Assembly (NCBI GenBank): GCA_030620935.1
Contig: JAUXIP010000095.1
Coordinates: 1-7,422 of the forward strand
Source: Deltaproteobacteria bacterium
GTDB lineage: Bacteria > Desulfobacterota_B > Binatia > UBA9968
Direction: 5' to 3'
Length of the DNA stretch: 7,422 nt
The translations under genes were made by a program, and so were the position numbers. The notes beneath the pieces are model-generated. The model saw only the letters and a list, made by a program, of their open reading frames with translations, searched no databases and was not told where the DNA came from. Positions 1 to 6,907 of this stretch are shown piece by piece; position 1 is the first letter of the stretch, and each line of letters starts with the position of its first letter.

Positions 1-1342
1 CAGTAGGCAAACCTAAGAACTCCCGTATCGCACGCCGACGCCAGGACGGATCCTCAGGAAGGTATGCAACCTCCTGCGACCACGCCAGACCCGCGATCTC
101 TCTGCGATCAACCCCATCCCACAGCACGTATCCGTGGCTAGGCTTGCGGTGCCCGGCGATGAGCTCGAGCAGCGCAGTCTTCCCTGAGCCCGGCTCGCCA
201 ACAATGGCCGTCCGCTGCCGCACGGGGAAGTCAAGGTCGATCGGCCCGATCATCCGCCGACGCGCCAGGCGCTTGCTACCCGATACCTTCACCCCGACGA
301 GCTGAAGGCGATCCCGCAAAGGGGCTGGAGGCAGGTCTGTTACTCTCAGCTCCTCGGAGGCGCTCAACAATCGCACAACCCGGTCAGCGGCCGCAATGAT
401 CTTCCCGGTTCGTCCACCCTGGCGCGTGAGCTGAACCATGGGGCCGCGCAGCATCAATACATACGCGAAGAACACGAACATATCACCGGCACTGAGACGA
501 CCACCCGACACCCCTTGAACCCCCACCCAGAGCGACGCTATCACTGCGACCCCGAGGATGCCATTGGCAAACCAGGTGGTTAAACCCTGGAGTCGTGTCA
601 GCGACGCTTCGTGGAGCTCGCTTGACCGGTTCACCTTGGCGAAGCGCCCCTCGAGAAAATCCTCCCTCGAGCCCCGCTCAATTGCTTTTGCTAGTTTTCC
701 CTCTTTTTTTCGGTGCTTGAGTGCCTTGCGAAAGATGCGGGACGCACCAAATGCCGCCACAATGCCCGCAATAAGACCTGCAGAGGCAAAAATCAGCCCC
801 AGTGCGAGGTCCATCCAGATTAGGATAATGATAACGCCTGCGAAGAGAAGCCCATTCGTCGCCACATGAACGAGGAAGCCCTGAAGGCCGGCCTTGATTC
901 GCGCCGTATCCCCGATTAGGCGGGCAACCAGATCCCCAGAAGCTGTTGATTGGTCTAGTGTATCCTCTCGAGATATGCCACTGAATGCTCTGACGCGAAG
1001 ATCTTTAACTAATCCGATTGCGAAGCGGGCAAAGTTGACACGTTCTACAAAATCCGCATAACCCACACCCAGCAGCAAAAGGAAAAATACCCCCCCCAGG
1101 GCGATCACGGGGTTGATCTCAATGGGGATCCACGATAGCGCACCGCCCAATTGAAGTGTCTGCCCTGACACCCAGGGGTCTATCATCAGGCGAAACGGCC
1201 ACGGAAGCGCAAGTCGAAACCCAACGACTAGAAGGGCTGCCAAGATACCCTTCAGGAACAATCGCCGATGCGAACGAGCGAATGGCGCCAAAGAGCGAAG
1301 GACCAGGACCCACCGCTTGGACGAGCGATCACCGGGGATCAT
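1..1342 (-). CDS. ABC exporter, fused membrane domain and ATPase (3' end beyond window)
   Basis: Translating the minus strand from the ATG at 1342 gives 447 uninterrupted residues that run off the left edge. The order is that of a type I ABC exporter half-transporter. Hydrophobic membrane segments lie near residues 30-50, 77-97, 158-200, 259-278 and 286-302. A linker follows, then an ATPase domain with Walker A GEPGSGKT at 382-389. The signature motif, Walker B and H-loop would lie beyond the window. The family exports lipids, peptides or drugs with ATP; the substrate cannot be told here. An in-frame TGA lies 12 bp upstream of the ATG, so this is the first possible ATG; the ribosome-binding site is weak. 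Two oddities: the usual Q-loop Gln is Glu430 (LPEDP instead of the common PQDP or SQEP type), and no aromatic A-loop residue is evident near 352-358. That would fit the degenerate half of a heterodimer. The family is certain, the function is not. Confidence 0.9.
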   Translation of the reverse strand, partial: MIPGDRSSKRWVLVLRSLAPFARSHRRLFLKGILAALLVVGFRLALPWPFRLMIDPWVSGQTLQLGGALSWIPIEINPVIALGGVFFLLLLGVGYADFVERVNFARFAIGLVKDLRVRAFSGISREDTLDQSTASGDLVARLIGDTARIKAGLQGFLVHVATNGLLFAGVIIILIWMDLALGLIFASAGLIAGIVAAFGASRIFRKALKHRKKEGKLAKAIERGSREDFLEGRFAKVNRSSELHEASLTRLQGLTTWFANGILGVAVIASLWVGVQGVSGGRLSAGDMFVFFAYVLMLRGPMVQLTRQGGRTGKIIAAADRVVRLLSASEELRVTDLPPAPLRDRLQLVGVKVSGSKRLARRRMIGPIDLDFPVRQRTAIVGEPGSGKTALLELIAGHRKPSHGYVLWDGVDRREIAGLAWSQEVAYLPEDPSWRRRAIREFLGLPT

Positions 1343-1373
1343 TTTATTAGCTCATGGGCATCTGTTGTCGAAT

Positions 1374-1691
1374 TCACCGTGGCACCCAACTATCAATGAG
1401 GATTTCCTCCAGGGCCACTCCTTTCCCTTGACCCTGCAGCGCCCTAAACCGACGCCTTGCCCTTTCCTCGTAAGAATCCTCCTCAGCCCAACCTAATCAG
1501 ATGGATCAATGTCTGTTTGCAACACCTTTCAGGCAAGAGCTCGATACACGGACCCTGTGTCTACATATATACAACCTAGCTAATTTGCCAATCGTTCCAG
1601 GTATTTTGCCAACGTTTTGCACTGCGCTTTTCCCCGCACCTGTGGGACCATCGATGGCTGTAATCCATTTCCGCCCCCTGCCCCTAGGCAT
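1374..1691 (-). pseudogene. cmk: decayed cytidylate kinase remnant
   Basis: Cytidylate kinase phosphorylates CMP and dCMP. The minus strand from ATG 1691 reads a typical start, with AIDGPTGAGKSAV (P-loop). Near 1617-1620 the frame shifts; the next frame reads KTLAKYLERLAN, a TAG at 1580-1582, then YVDTGSVYRALA (the CMP-site region), a TGA at 1529-1531, and KVLQTDIDPSD. A third frame (about 1377-1490) gives SYEERARRRFRALQ and GVALEEIL, a match to the late Cmk segment with the arginine-rich lid, ending at TGA 1374-1376. About 100-120 central residues and the true C-terminus are missing. Three family motifs in the right order but different frames rule out chance. The ATG overlaps the end of the PhoU gene by 8 bp, so the ancestral gene was probably translationally coupled to it. 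No functional kinase can be made from this. The family assignment comes from memory of Cmk motifs. Confidence 0.85.
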
Positions 1692-2367
1692 CCCCGCCCT
1701 CTACTCTACGCTTAAAACCTATTTGATCAAACGGGTTGACGACACTCGTGGCAATATTGCGGAGATGAGAATTAATGCGCTTTAAGTAGCGGAAATATAA
1801 CGCGAGGGAGACCGCATCATCGCTGGAAATGCTTTTATCCGCTCCTTTGATGTAATCAATAACATGTTGATCACAAAGCCGGTTCACCCAATGATAATCG
1901 CTTAGCAGTTTTTCAGCGTCCTGGACATTCGTGGTTTCAAAACTCTTCCGCACCCTTCTAAACATGTCCTCAACCGCGGCTTCAATCCTCTTTAAATCCT
2001 CTTCGAACATCCCCCCATGCAATTTAGCGGGATGGTTCATAGCCAATTCGACAATATTTTTGGTGTAGTCTCCGACCCGCTCAATGTCGATAATAATACT
2101 TACCAGCAGCAGTCCTGAGTAAATATCACTGGCGCCCGTAACCGCCAGATGGCTCAATACATTGCGGCGTACCTCCCGCTGGTATTTATTTACCTCGACA
2201 TCCCGGTCGTGAATGTTTACATCAAGCTCAATAAGATCCGTTTCCCGCAAAGAGTTTTTTGACTTGAGGAACATTTCCCAGGTAATGTCCACCATCTCGT
2301 AGGAGCGCCTGTAAGCCCTATCGAGGAGCGTGTCTTTTTTAAAGATAGCGAATAATTCCTTTAACAT
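1684..2367 (-). CDS. PhoU-domain protein, partner of the adjacent Na/phosphate cotransporter
   Basis: 227 residues, mostly helical and soluble, with no signal peptide or membrane segment. It carries PhoU-type helical repeats. The clearest motif is DIERVGDYTKNIVE (94-107), with the acidic residues that bind metal in PhoU proteins. A second, weaker copy is KRINSHLRNIATSVVNPFD (196-214), in which the usual acidic positions are partly replaced. PhoU proteins restrain phosphate uptake and signalling. In many bacteria a PhoU-like domain is fused to the C-terminus of the NptA cotransporter; here it is a separate gene starting 11 bp after the transporter stop codon. The start at 2367 is supported by a good Shine-Dalgarno (GAGGTAA, 2380-2374) overlapping that stop, which suggests coupled translation. 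It is likely a cytoplasmic regulator of the transporter rather than of a Pst system, as no pst or phoR genes are in view. Confidence 0.9.
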   Translation of the reverse strand: MLKELFAIFKKDTLLDRAYRRSYEMVDITWEMFLKSKNSLRETDLIELDVNIHDRDVEVNKYQREVRRNVLSHLAVTGASDIYSGLLLVSIIIDIERVGDYTKNIVELAMNHPAKLHGGMFEEDLKRIEAAVEDMFRRVRKSFETTNVQDAEKLLSDYHWVNRLCDQHVIDYIKGADKSISSDDAVSLALYFRYLKRINSHLRNIATSVVNPFDQIGFKRRVEGGDA

Positions 2368-2373
2368 AATTGG

Positions 2374-2380
2374 TTACCTC
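2374..2380 (-). promoter_or_regulatory. Shine-Dalgarno of the PhoU-domain gene
   Basis: GAGGTAA on the minus strand, 6 bp before the ATG at 2367. It shares bases with the TGA stop of the upstream transporter gene (2379-2381), so a ribosome finishing the transporter is placed to restart on the PhoU gene. It fixes the start of that gene. Confidence 0.75.
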
Positions 2381-3485
2381 ATCTAAATATTATTATCACG
2401 ACTACTGGTACGAGAAAAAATACCGTTATGAGATAGGCAAAAGGAATAATCTTGTTCCTAAGGGCCAATTCAGAAAGTTTCCTGGATAAATATAGGGGTA
2501 ATTGTCGAAACGGCCACCAGATCATTATTCCAGTAATATTAAACAGCAGGTGCACAAACGCAACAATCACCGCATTGGGATTACCAATGGCAAGAGAAGC
2601 CAGAATCGCCGTGAATGTGGTACCGACATTCGCCCCGAGCGTATAAGGAAAAATCTGTCCTACGCTTAAAATGCCCGCAGCCACCATGGGAATGATCAAA
2701 CTGGTGGTGATAGAGCTACTCTGCGCTAGAATGGTGAGCAGAAGGCCTACGACAAAGGCCCTCATGGCGTTTTTAAATAAAACGGTATCGAACCAAACTT
2801 CTGCCCTTTTCACTATCAGCACCCGCAGGACGGCTACCATGCGCTTCAAAGCTAACAATAGTAATATCAAGGATAGGACAAGAAGAATCCATGGGTAGGG
2901 TCCGATCCACTGTGCCAGCAATGTTACCAGCGGAGTGGTAGCGGACTTGAGAGGATTGAATAGCTGCATACCCCCAACGTACTGAAATTGATCAGCCATT
3001 AGAGTTGCTCCTCTACCTAAAAAGTTGGTTAAAGTTTGTAGAGGGAAGATGACCAAAACTGCAAGCAGATTGAACAAATCGTGTACGGTAGAAGCAGCAA
3101 AGGAGCGGCGAAACTCTTGAGAACGATTGATATGAGCCATGGCCACCAACGTATTCGTTACAGAGGTGCCAATGTTCGCTCCCATAATAATTGGAATGGC
3201 GTTCGGAACCGTCAAGATACCGCCCCCTACCATTCCGACAACAATCGACGTGGTTGACGACGAACTCTGAATCAAAGAGGTTGCCAGGATACCAATAAAC
3301 AATCCCACCAGCGGTACAGAAGTCGTGGCAATCATGGTCTCGGCAAACCCGCTACCAAACATTTTCAGAGAAGCTCCCATCAAATTGATACTAAAGAGAA
3401 ATAAATACAGGAAGATTATTAATTGGACGATGGGGATGAGTGCTAGAATTTTTGCTTGGGTAGGACCTTTCTGCTTATCCATCAT
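2379..3485 (-). CDS. Na+/phosphate cotransporter family membrane protein (NptA/NaPi-II type)
   Basis: 368 residues, strongly hydrophobic, inner membrane. It shows the inverted duplication typical of the PF02690 (COG1283) family: QSSSSTTS at 73-80 and QSSSITTS at 255-262, followed by GANIGTS (102-108) and GANVGTT (284-290), then HDLFN (135-139) and HLLFN (312-316). In characterised NaPi-II proteins the QSSS repeats form the sodium and phosphate site, so import of phosphate driven by Na+ is the likely role. About 8-10 hydrophobic segments are visible. It ends at the last membrane helix and lacks the C-terminal PhoU domain found in longer family members; that domain is the next gene. Two ATGs are adjacent (3485 and 3482); neither has a clear Shine-Dalgarno, so the exact start is uncertain. 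Base composition is visibly more AT-rich than the ABC gene to its left. Confidence 0.93.
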   Translation of the reverse strand: MMDKQKGPTQAKILALIPIVQLIIFLYLFLFSINLMGASLKMFGSGFAETMIATTSVPLVGLFIGILATSLIQSSSSTTSIVVGMVGGGILTVPNAIPIIMGANIGTSVTNTLVAMAHINRSQEFRRSFAASTVHDLFNLLAVLVIFPLQTLTNFLGRGATLMADQFQYVGGMQLFNPLKSATTPLVTLLAQWIGPYPWILLVLSLILLLLALKRMVAVLRVLIVKRAEVWFDTVLFKNAMRAFVVGLLLTILAQSSSITTSLIIPMVAAGILSVGQIFPYTLGANVGTTFTAILASLAIGNPNAVIVAFVHLLFNITGIMIWWPFRQLPLYLSRKLSELALRNKIIPFAYLITVFFLVPVVVIIIFR

Positions 3486-3609
3486 TCATTGATTTCTGTA
3501 AAATAGTTGTCAATATTCTAGCAAGAGAACGTCCCAGGGCCAGCCTTGATCCGTTTGTGCTTTCGATTTTCTTCCGATAGCTCGCTTGAGCGGCCCTTAA
3601 ATTTATCAT
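3475..3609 (-). CDS. possible 44-residue leader ORF overlapping the transporter start
   Basis: An ATG at 3609 (with an in-frame ATG at 3618 as alternative) opens a 44-codon frame that ends with TAA at 3475-3477, overlapping the first codons of the transporter gene in another frame. AGAGGA lies 8 bp before the ATG at 3609. The peptide is basic (begins MINLRAAQASYRKK) and matches no family I know. If translated it could couple expression of the transporter, whose own ribosome-binding site is poor. A second frame of the same strand is also open here up to a TAG near 3523, so coding is doubtful. Confidence 0.2.
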   Translation of the reverse strand: MINLRAAQASYRKKIESTNGSRLALGRSLARILTTILQKSMNDG

Positions 3610-3681
3610 AGCCTGCATCCTCTGCTACCACAATTAAGTTTTTAAGTATGCGTTCCAACAATAAACTCAGCCATCGGAGCC
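3486..3681. other. divergent intergenic stretch with no clear gene
   Basis: This lies between the minus-strand transporter gene and the plus-strand selA remnant. No tRNA, terminator hairpin or convincing promoter was found. The plus strand shows no SelA-like sequence in any frame upstream of about 3682, and the frame of the remnant is closed by TAA at 3643-3645. The stretch looks like decayed sequence, and it must also contain whatever promoter drives the transporter operon. Confidence 0.4.
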
Positions 3682-3825
3682 GAGCGGATCGCCCAGAGGT
3701 TTCGTGAGGCGAGCCCGCCGATTCTCGGCCGGGTCAAAGACAATCGCTTTCTTCTTGATTTGCGAACCATTTTTGATTCAGAAGAATTGATCCCAAATCT
3801 CCGAAACGAAGCCCATGCGAAATAG
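3682..3825 (+). pseudogene. selA: C-terminal tail of L-seryl-tRNA(Sec) selenium transferase
   Basis: SelA is the PLP enzyme that converts Ser-tRNA(Sec) to Sec-tRNA(Sec). Here only the last 47 codons remain, ending at TAG 3823-3825. They read ERIAQRFREASPPILGRV, then KDNRFLLDLRTIFDSEEL. This matches the conserved C-terminal pattern of SelA (an 'RLR..PPVIGR..D.RLLLDLRTV' type block). A full SelA is about 460 residues, so roughly nine tenths of the protein, including the PLP lysine, is absent. The frame is open back to 3646 but has no plausible start. The position directly before the TPR gene and selB is where selA commonly sits, which supports the identification. It cannot make an active enzyme; a functional SelA must be elsewhere, or a genomic deletion or assembly join removed the 5' part. 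Confidence 0.8.
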
Positions 3826-3928
3826 AGGCGATAATGCCTGGCAAGGCTTGACTCGCGGGATTGACCCAGATAAAGTCGCTTCCTTTTCTAAAAAGGGTTG
3901 TCCGGCTAAAAATTCAGGACGGAGAGTG

Positions 3929-4615
3929 ATGAAAATCAAAGGGAAGTTCTTGGCAATTTTAGCCTTTGTTTTGTTGGTAAGTGCCTGCTCGACGGCTTTG
4001 CGGATTTTTAACGAAGCCCAGTATGAATATGAGAAAGGGATTGCGTTATTCAATCAGGGAAATTTCGAGGGGGCAATCGGCCATTTTCAAAAAGCGACTG
4101 AGATAGATCCTAATTATTTTCAGGCTTACCTTTACCTAGGTCGATCCTATTTGAGCCTGAACCAATGGCGGTTAGCCATTACGCCTCTAAGGACGGCCTA
4201 TCAAATATCGCCCGCGGAGACGAAAAACGAGGTCCTGAACCTCCTCATTGATGCCCTTTATGGGGCAGCCGTTGCCGAACTCAACAAAGGTGATTTTGAG
4301 TCGTCACTGGGGTTTTTTAGAGAGGTGCTACAACTCCAGCCGACATCGACCAGAGCCATGGAAGGGACTGTAAATGGGCTTCTTAGTTATGGGAGCAAAC
4401 TCCTGTCCCAAGGAAAATTGTCCGAGGCGGTAAAGGCATACAGCGAGGCCCTCAAGTTCTCACCAAACAATCTCCAGGCCATGCTCGGACTCGCTCAGGC
4501 CTATTTCAGAAACGGCGACTTCAGCAAAGCGATGAGTGCATTAACGGATGCACTAAAAATAGACCCTACCAATCAGGACGCCAATTCCTTGCTACAAAAT
4601 CTACTCAGGAGATAA
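3929..4615 (+). CDS. TPR-repeat lipoprotein in the sel locus
   Basis: 228 residues from the ATG at 3929. I prefer this start to the longer frame from 3815 because it puts a lipoprotein signal at the N-terminus: a basic MKIKGK, a hydrophobic core, and lipobox VSAC with Cys20 as the lipidated residue. A GGAG (3921-3924) precedes it. The mature part consists of about five tetratricopeptide repeats (roughly 30-63, 64-97, 107-140, 148-181, 182-215). Each shows the A/G-x-x-x-F/Y-x-x-G-x-F-x-x-A pattern followed by an acidic-proline turn such as EIDPN, KFSPN and KIDPT. TPR domains mediate protein contacts; no enzyme motif is present. It should be anchored at the outer face of a membrane, an unexpected place for a gene lying between selA and selB, whose products act in the cytoplasm. 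A weak promoter-like pair (TTGACT 3848-3853, TAAAGT 3871-3876, 17 bp spacing) lies upstream. Specific function unknown. Confidence 0.88.
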   Translation: MKIKGKFLAILAFVLLVSACSTALRIFNEAQYEYEKGIALFNQGNFEGAIGHFQKATEIDPNYFQAYLYLGRSYLSLNQWRLAITPLRTAYQISPAETKNEVLNLLIDALYGAAVAELNKGDFESSLGFFREVLQLQPTSTRAMEGTVNGLLSYGSKLLSQGKLSEAVKAYSEALKFSPNNLQAMLGLAQAYFRNGDFSKAMSALTDALKIDPTNQDANSLLQNLLRR

Positions 4616-4861
4616 TTGTCTTTTTACAGTCTCGCTCTTCTCAACACCACTATTACAAAAAATTTCTTGCAGTTTCCTTGGTCGCTGCACATTTACTTTT
4701 CCTCAGGCTGTACAACGGCGAGACCCTCTGCATGCGGTCACTCACAAAACAGCCTCACCATTTTTCAGTACCGCGATGACGACAACAAGAACGATAGGGA
4801 TAATAGGCTGTATTCTCCAGGACTTTCTGTTACTATTTTCTTGGAGGAAACAATTTAGTAA
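4616..4861 (+). other. 246 bp gap between TPR gene and selB
   Basis: Two plus-strand frames stay open for much of this stretch, but one begins only with TTG directly after the TPR stop and neither resembles a known protein. No hairpin followed by a T-run was seen. A GGAGG at 4843-4847 lies 14 bp before the selB ATG. That is long spacing for a Shine-Dalgarno, but in-frame TAG and TAA codons just before the ATG exclude an earlier start. It is probably decayed or non-coding leader. Confidence 0.5.
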
Positions 4862-6796
4862 ATGCCCTATATCGTTGGCACCGCCGGCCATATTGACCAC
4901 GGGAAAACGAGTCTTATCAAGGCCCTCACCGGCGAGGACACTGACCGGCTCAAGGAGGAAAAGGAAAGGGGAATCTCCATCGACCTAGGCTTCGCTCACC
5001 TGGAGCTTCCGGATGGAACGACGGCAGGGATTGTCGAGGTTCCTGGCCATGAGCGGTTCATCCGAAACATGCTGGCCGGAGCGCACGGAATCGACCTGGT
5101 CCTTTTCACTGTAGCCGCCGACGACGGCGTCATGCCCCAGACTGAAGAGCACTTAGACATCGGTCACCTCCTTGGAGTCAAGCTGGCAATTTTCGTGATT
5201 ACGAAAACTGACCTCGTCTCTCCCTCCAGAATCCAAGAGGTGGAAGAGGAGATAACAATCCTGACCTTGGGGACGCAGTTGGAGAACTCTCCAGTGATCT
5301 CTTTTTCAGCGGTGACCGGACAAGGGATCGAACAACTCAGCACTCAAATCGCCCAAATGCTCCGGAGCTATGAGAAGCCTGCCCCAAGCGGCTACTTTCG
5401 TCTTCCGGTAGACCGTGTCTTCGTGCTTCAAGGACACGGCGTGGTCGTGACAGGCACTGCGCTCAGCGGAGAGATTAAAGTCGAAGATCATGTGCGTTGT
5501 CTCCCGGGAAACCAAAGTTTCCGCGTCCGCAGTCTCCAGGTGCATAACCGGTCGGTCAACACGGCCGGTTGGGGGCAGCGGATCGCGCTCAATCTGACCG
5601 GGCAGGAAAAAGCGTCTCTTACACGCGGGCATGTGATCTGCCACGAGAAACTCGCTCTGACATCGAACCGTTTCGACGCCCTTCTTGAAGTCCGTCCAGC
5701 TGCGGGCAAAGGGATCAAAAACCACCAGCGAGTCAGAGTCCATCTGGGTACTGCCGAGCGTATCGGCAAAGTCATTCTTCTGGGTTCCAAGGAAAGACTT
5801 GAGCCTAAAGAATCGGCTTATTGTCAAGTGACTTTGCTCGAACCCATCCTGGCGCTGCGCGGGGATCATTTCATTATCAGGGATGAGACCGCCCGGCGCA
5901 CGCTCGGGGGAGGAATCGTCATTCATCCTTGGGCCAAAAAACACAAAAGAGCGGAGCCCGAACTGGGAAAGAGGCTTAAAACTCTACACTCTCAAGATCT
6001 CCCCTCCGCGATAGAGGCCCTGCTTGAGGAGAGCGATGACTTCGCCCTTGCCGCAGACCCCATCCACCAATTTCTAAACCTTAGAGAAGAAGAGATCGGA
6101 GATCGTTTGGGCGAGATAAAAACACTTCGGACCTTTAGCTTCGAGGGAAAGAAGCTCTATACGACGGAAAAAAAATGGCGCAGCCTTATGGCAAAAGTCC
6201 TCGGCGTCCTCCAGGACTTTCACGCCTCACATCCCTTGGCGCCGGGGATGGAGATGGAAGAGCTCAGGGGCAAATTGCTTTATGGCATCTCCTCCAGGCT
6301 GTTTCGCATCATTGTAGAAGGCCTCACGGGAGAAAAAGTCGTAATCCGAGAAGGAAATCTTCTTCGGCGCCCCCAACACCATATCCATCTGGGCGGTGAG
6401 GAGAAATCGCTCATGGAAAACATCCAAAAAGTCCTGAGTAATAATCCGCTGGCTCCCCCCGATTTGAAACAGTTGGAGAAAGACCTGAACATCGGGCGGG
6501 AAAAACTCGCGGAAGTCATCCGAGTCATGGAAAGGAATCGGTCTGTTGTTCGTGTCGCAATGAACCTCTATTATCTGCCCGACTGCGTTGACAAAGTCAG
6601 GGGTGTTCTATATAAACATTTTTCTGACAACAACGAAATCACTGCGGCTACCTTCCGCGACCTTTTAGGCTCCAGTCGCAAATATACGATTGCCCTCCTT
6701 GAACACTTCGATCGGGAAGGGATCACAGTCAGAATCGGAGATGTCAGGCGACTGAAATCACCGCTGTCCGCTGGAAAGCAGGGAACCCCGCGATAA
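4862..6796 (+). CDS. selB: selenocysteine-specific translation elongation factor SelB
   Basis: 644 residues, slightly longer than E. coli SelB (614). SelB binds GTP, Sec-tRNA(Sec) and the SECIS hairpin and inserts selenocysteine at UGA. The G domain has G1 GHIDHGKT (9-16), the RGISI switch region (36-40), G3 EVPGH (59-63), G4 TKTD (114-117) and G5 SAVTG (149-153). The EF-Tu-like beta-barrel domains follow, with [14 protein letters not shown] (186-199) and [11 protein letters not shown] (346-356). From about 375 onward come the winged-helix repeats. The last one contains [11 protein letters not shown] (598-608), LLEHFDREG and GDVRRL (626-631), the region that binds the SECIS RNA in characterised SelB proteins. 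All functional motifs look intact. The start is bounded by in-frame stops immediately upstream. A selenoprotein gene follows 111 bp downstream, probably one transcription unit. Identification is very secure. Confidence 0.98.
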   Translation: MPYIVGTAGHIDHGKTSLIKALTGEDTDRLKEEKERGISIDLGFAHLELPDGTTAGIVEVPGHERFIRNMLAGAHGIDLVLFTVAADDGVMPQTEEHLDIGHLLGVKLAIFVITKTDLVSPSRIQEVEEEITILTLGTQLENSPVISFSAVTGQGIEQLSTQIAQMLRSYEKPAPSGYFRLPVDRVFVLQGHGVVVTGTALSGEIKVEDHVRCLPGNQSFRVRSLQVHNRSVNTAGWGQRIALNLTGQEKASLTRGHVICHEKLALTSNRFDALLEVRPAAGKGIKNHQRVRVHLGTAERIGKVILLGSKERLEPKESAYCQVTLLEPILALRGDHFIIRDETARRTLGGGIVIHPWAKKHKRAEPELGKRLKTLHSQDLPSAIEALLEESDDFALAADPIHQFLNLREEEIGDRLGEIKTLRTFSFEGKKLYTTEKKWRSLMAKVLGVLQDFHASHPLAPGMEMEELRGKLLYGISSRLFRIIVEGLTGEKVVIREGNLLRRPQHHIHLGGEEKSLMENIQKVLSNNPLAPPDLKQLEKDLNIGREKLAEVIRVMERNRSVVRVAMNLYYLPDCVDKVRGVLYKHFSDNNEITAATFRDLLGSSRKYTIALLEHFDREGITVRIGDVRRLKSPLSAGKQGTPR

Positions 6797-6825
6797 TCGC
6801 CTTTAATTCAAAGTGCAAAGTGAAG

Positions 6826-6892
6826 AGAATTCAGGAGCCAGAATACAGAATCCAGGAGAGGCGAGGATTCTGAATTCTAAATACTGTATTCT
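6826..6892. repeat. interleaved inverted and direct repeats between selB and selD
   Basis: Three left arms, AGAATTCAG (6826-6834), AGAATACAG (6840-6848) and AGAATCC (6847-6853), are each matched by a perfect reverse complement further right: CTGAATTCT (6870-6878), CTGTATTCT (6884-6892) and GGATTCT (6865-6871). In addition AGAATTCAGGAG (6826-6837) and AGAATCCAGGAG (6847-6858) are direct copies with one mismatch, 21 bp apart. The arms can pair in alternative ways. There is no T-run after it, so a standard terminator is unlikely. It resembles a dispersed intergenic repeat; whether other copies exist cannot be seen here. Confidence 0.75.
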
Positions 6893-6898
6893 TAGTCG

Positions 6899-6903
6899 GG
6901 AGG
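6899..6903 (+). promoter_or_regulatory. Shine-Dalgarno of selD
   Basis: GGAGG within GGGAGGA, 4 bp before the ATG at 6908. It decides the start upstream of the in-frame TGA and so supports reading through that TGA, because no comparable site precedes an ATG after it. It lies 6 bp beyond the last repeat arm. Confidence 0.7.
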
Positions 6904-6907
6904 ATAG

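Noticed and set aside
558..869. 103-codon plus-strand open frame
   Set aside because: It is antisense to the membrane domain of the ABC exporter, whose frame is continuous with recognisable features; the product is low-complexity and unlike a real protein.
3508..3513. TTGACA on the minus strand upstream of the transporter as a -35 box
   Set aside because: At 17 bp spacing the -10 position falls on the start codon region and does not resemble TATAAT.
3815..3928. 38-residue N-terminal extension of the TPR protein
   Set aside because: Starting at 3815 would bury the lipoprotein signal inside the protein and overlap the selA tail; the ATG at 3929 has its own GGAG.
4616..4858. 80-codon TTG-started frame before selB
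   Set aside because: It starts with TTG directly after the TPR stop, has no ribosome-binding site of its own and resembles no known protein.
5306..5944. 212-codon open frame on the minus strand inside selB
   Set aside because: It lies wholly antisense to the conserved SelB beta-barrel domains, has no family resemblance and is best explained as a shadow of selB codon use.
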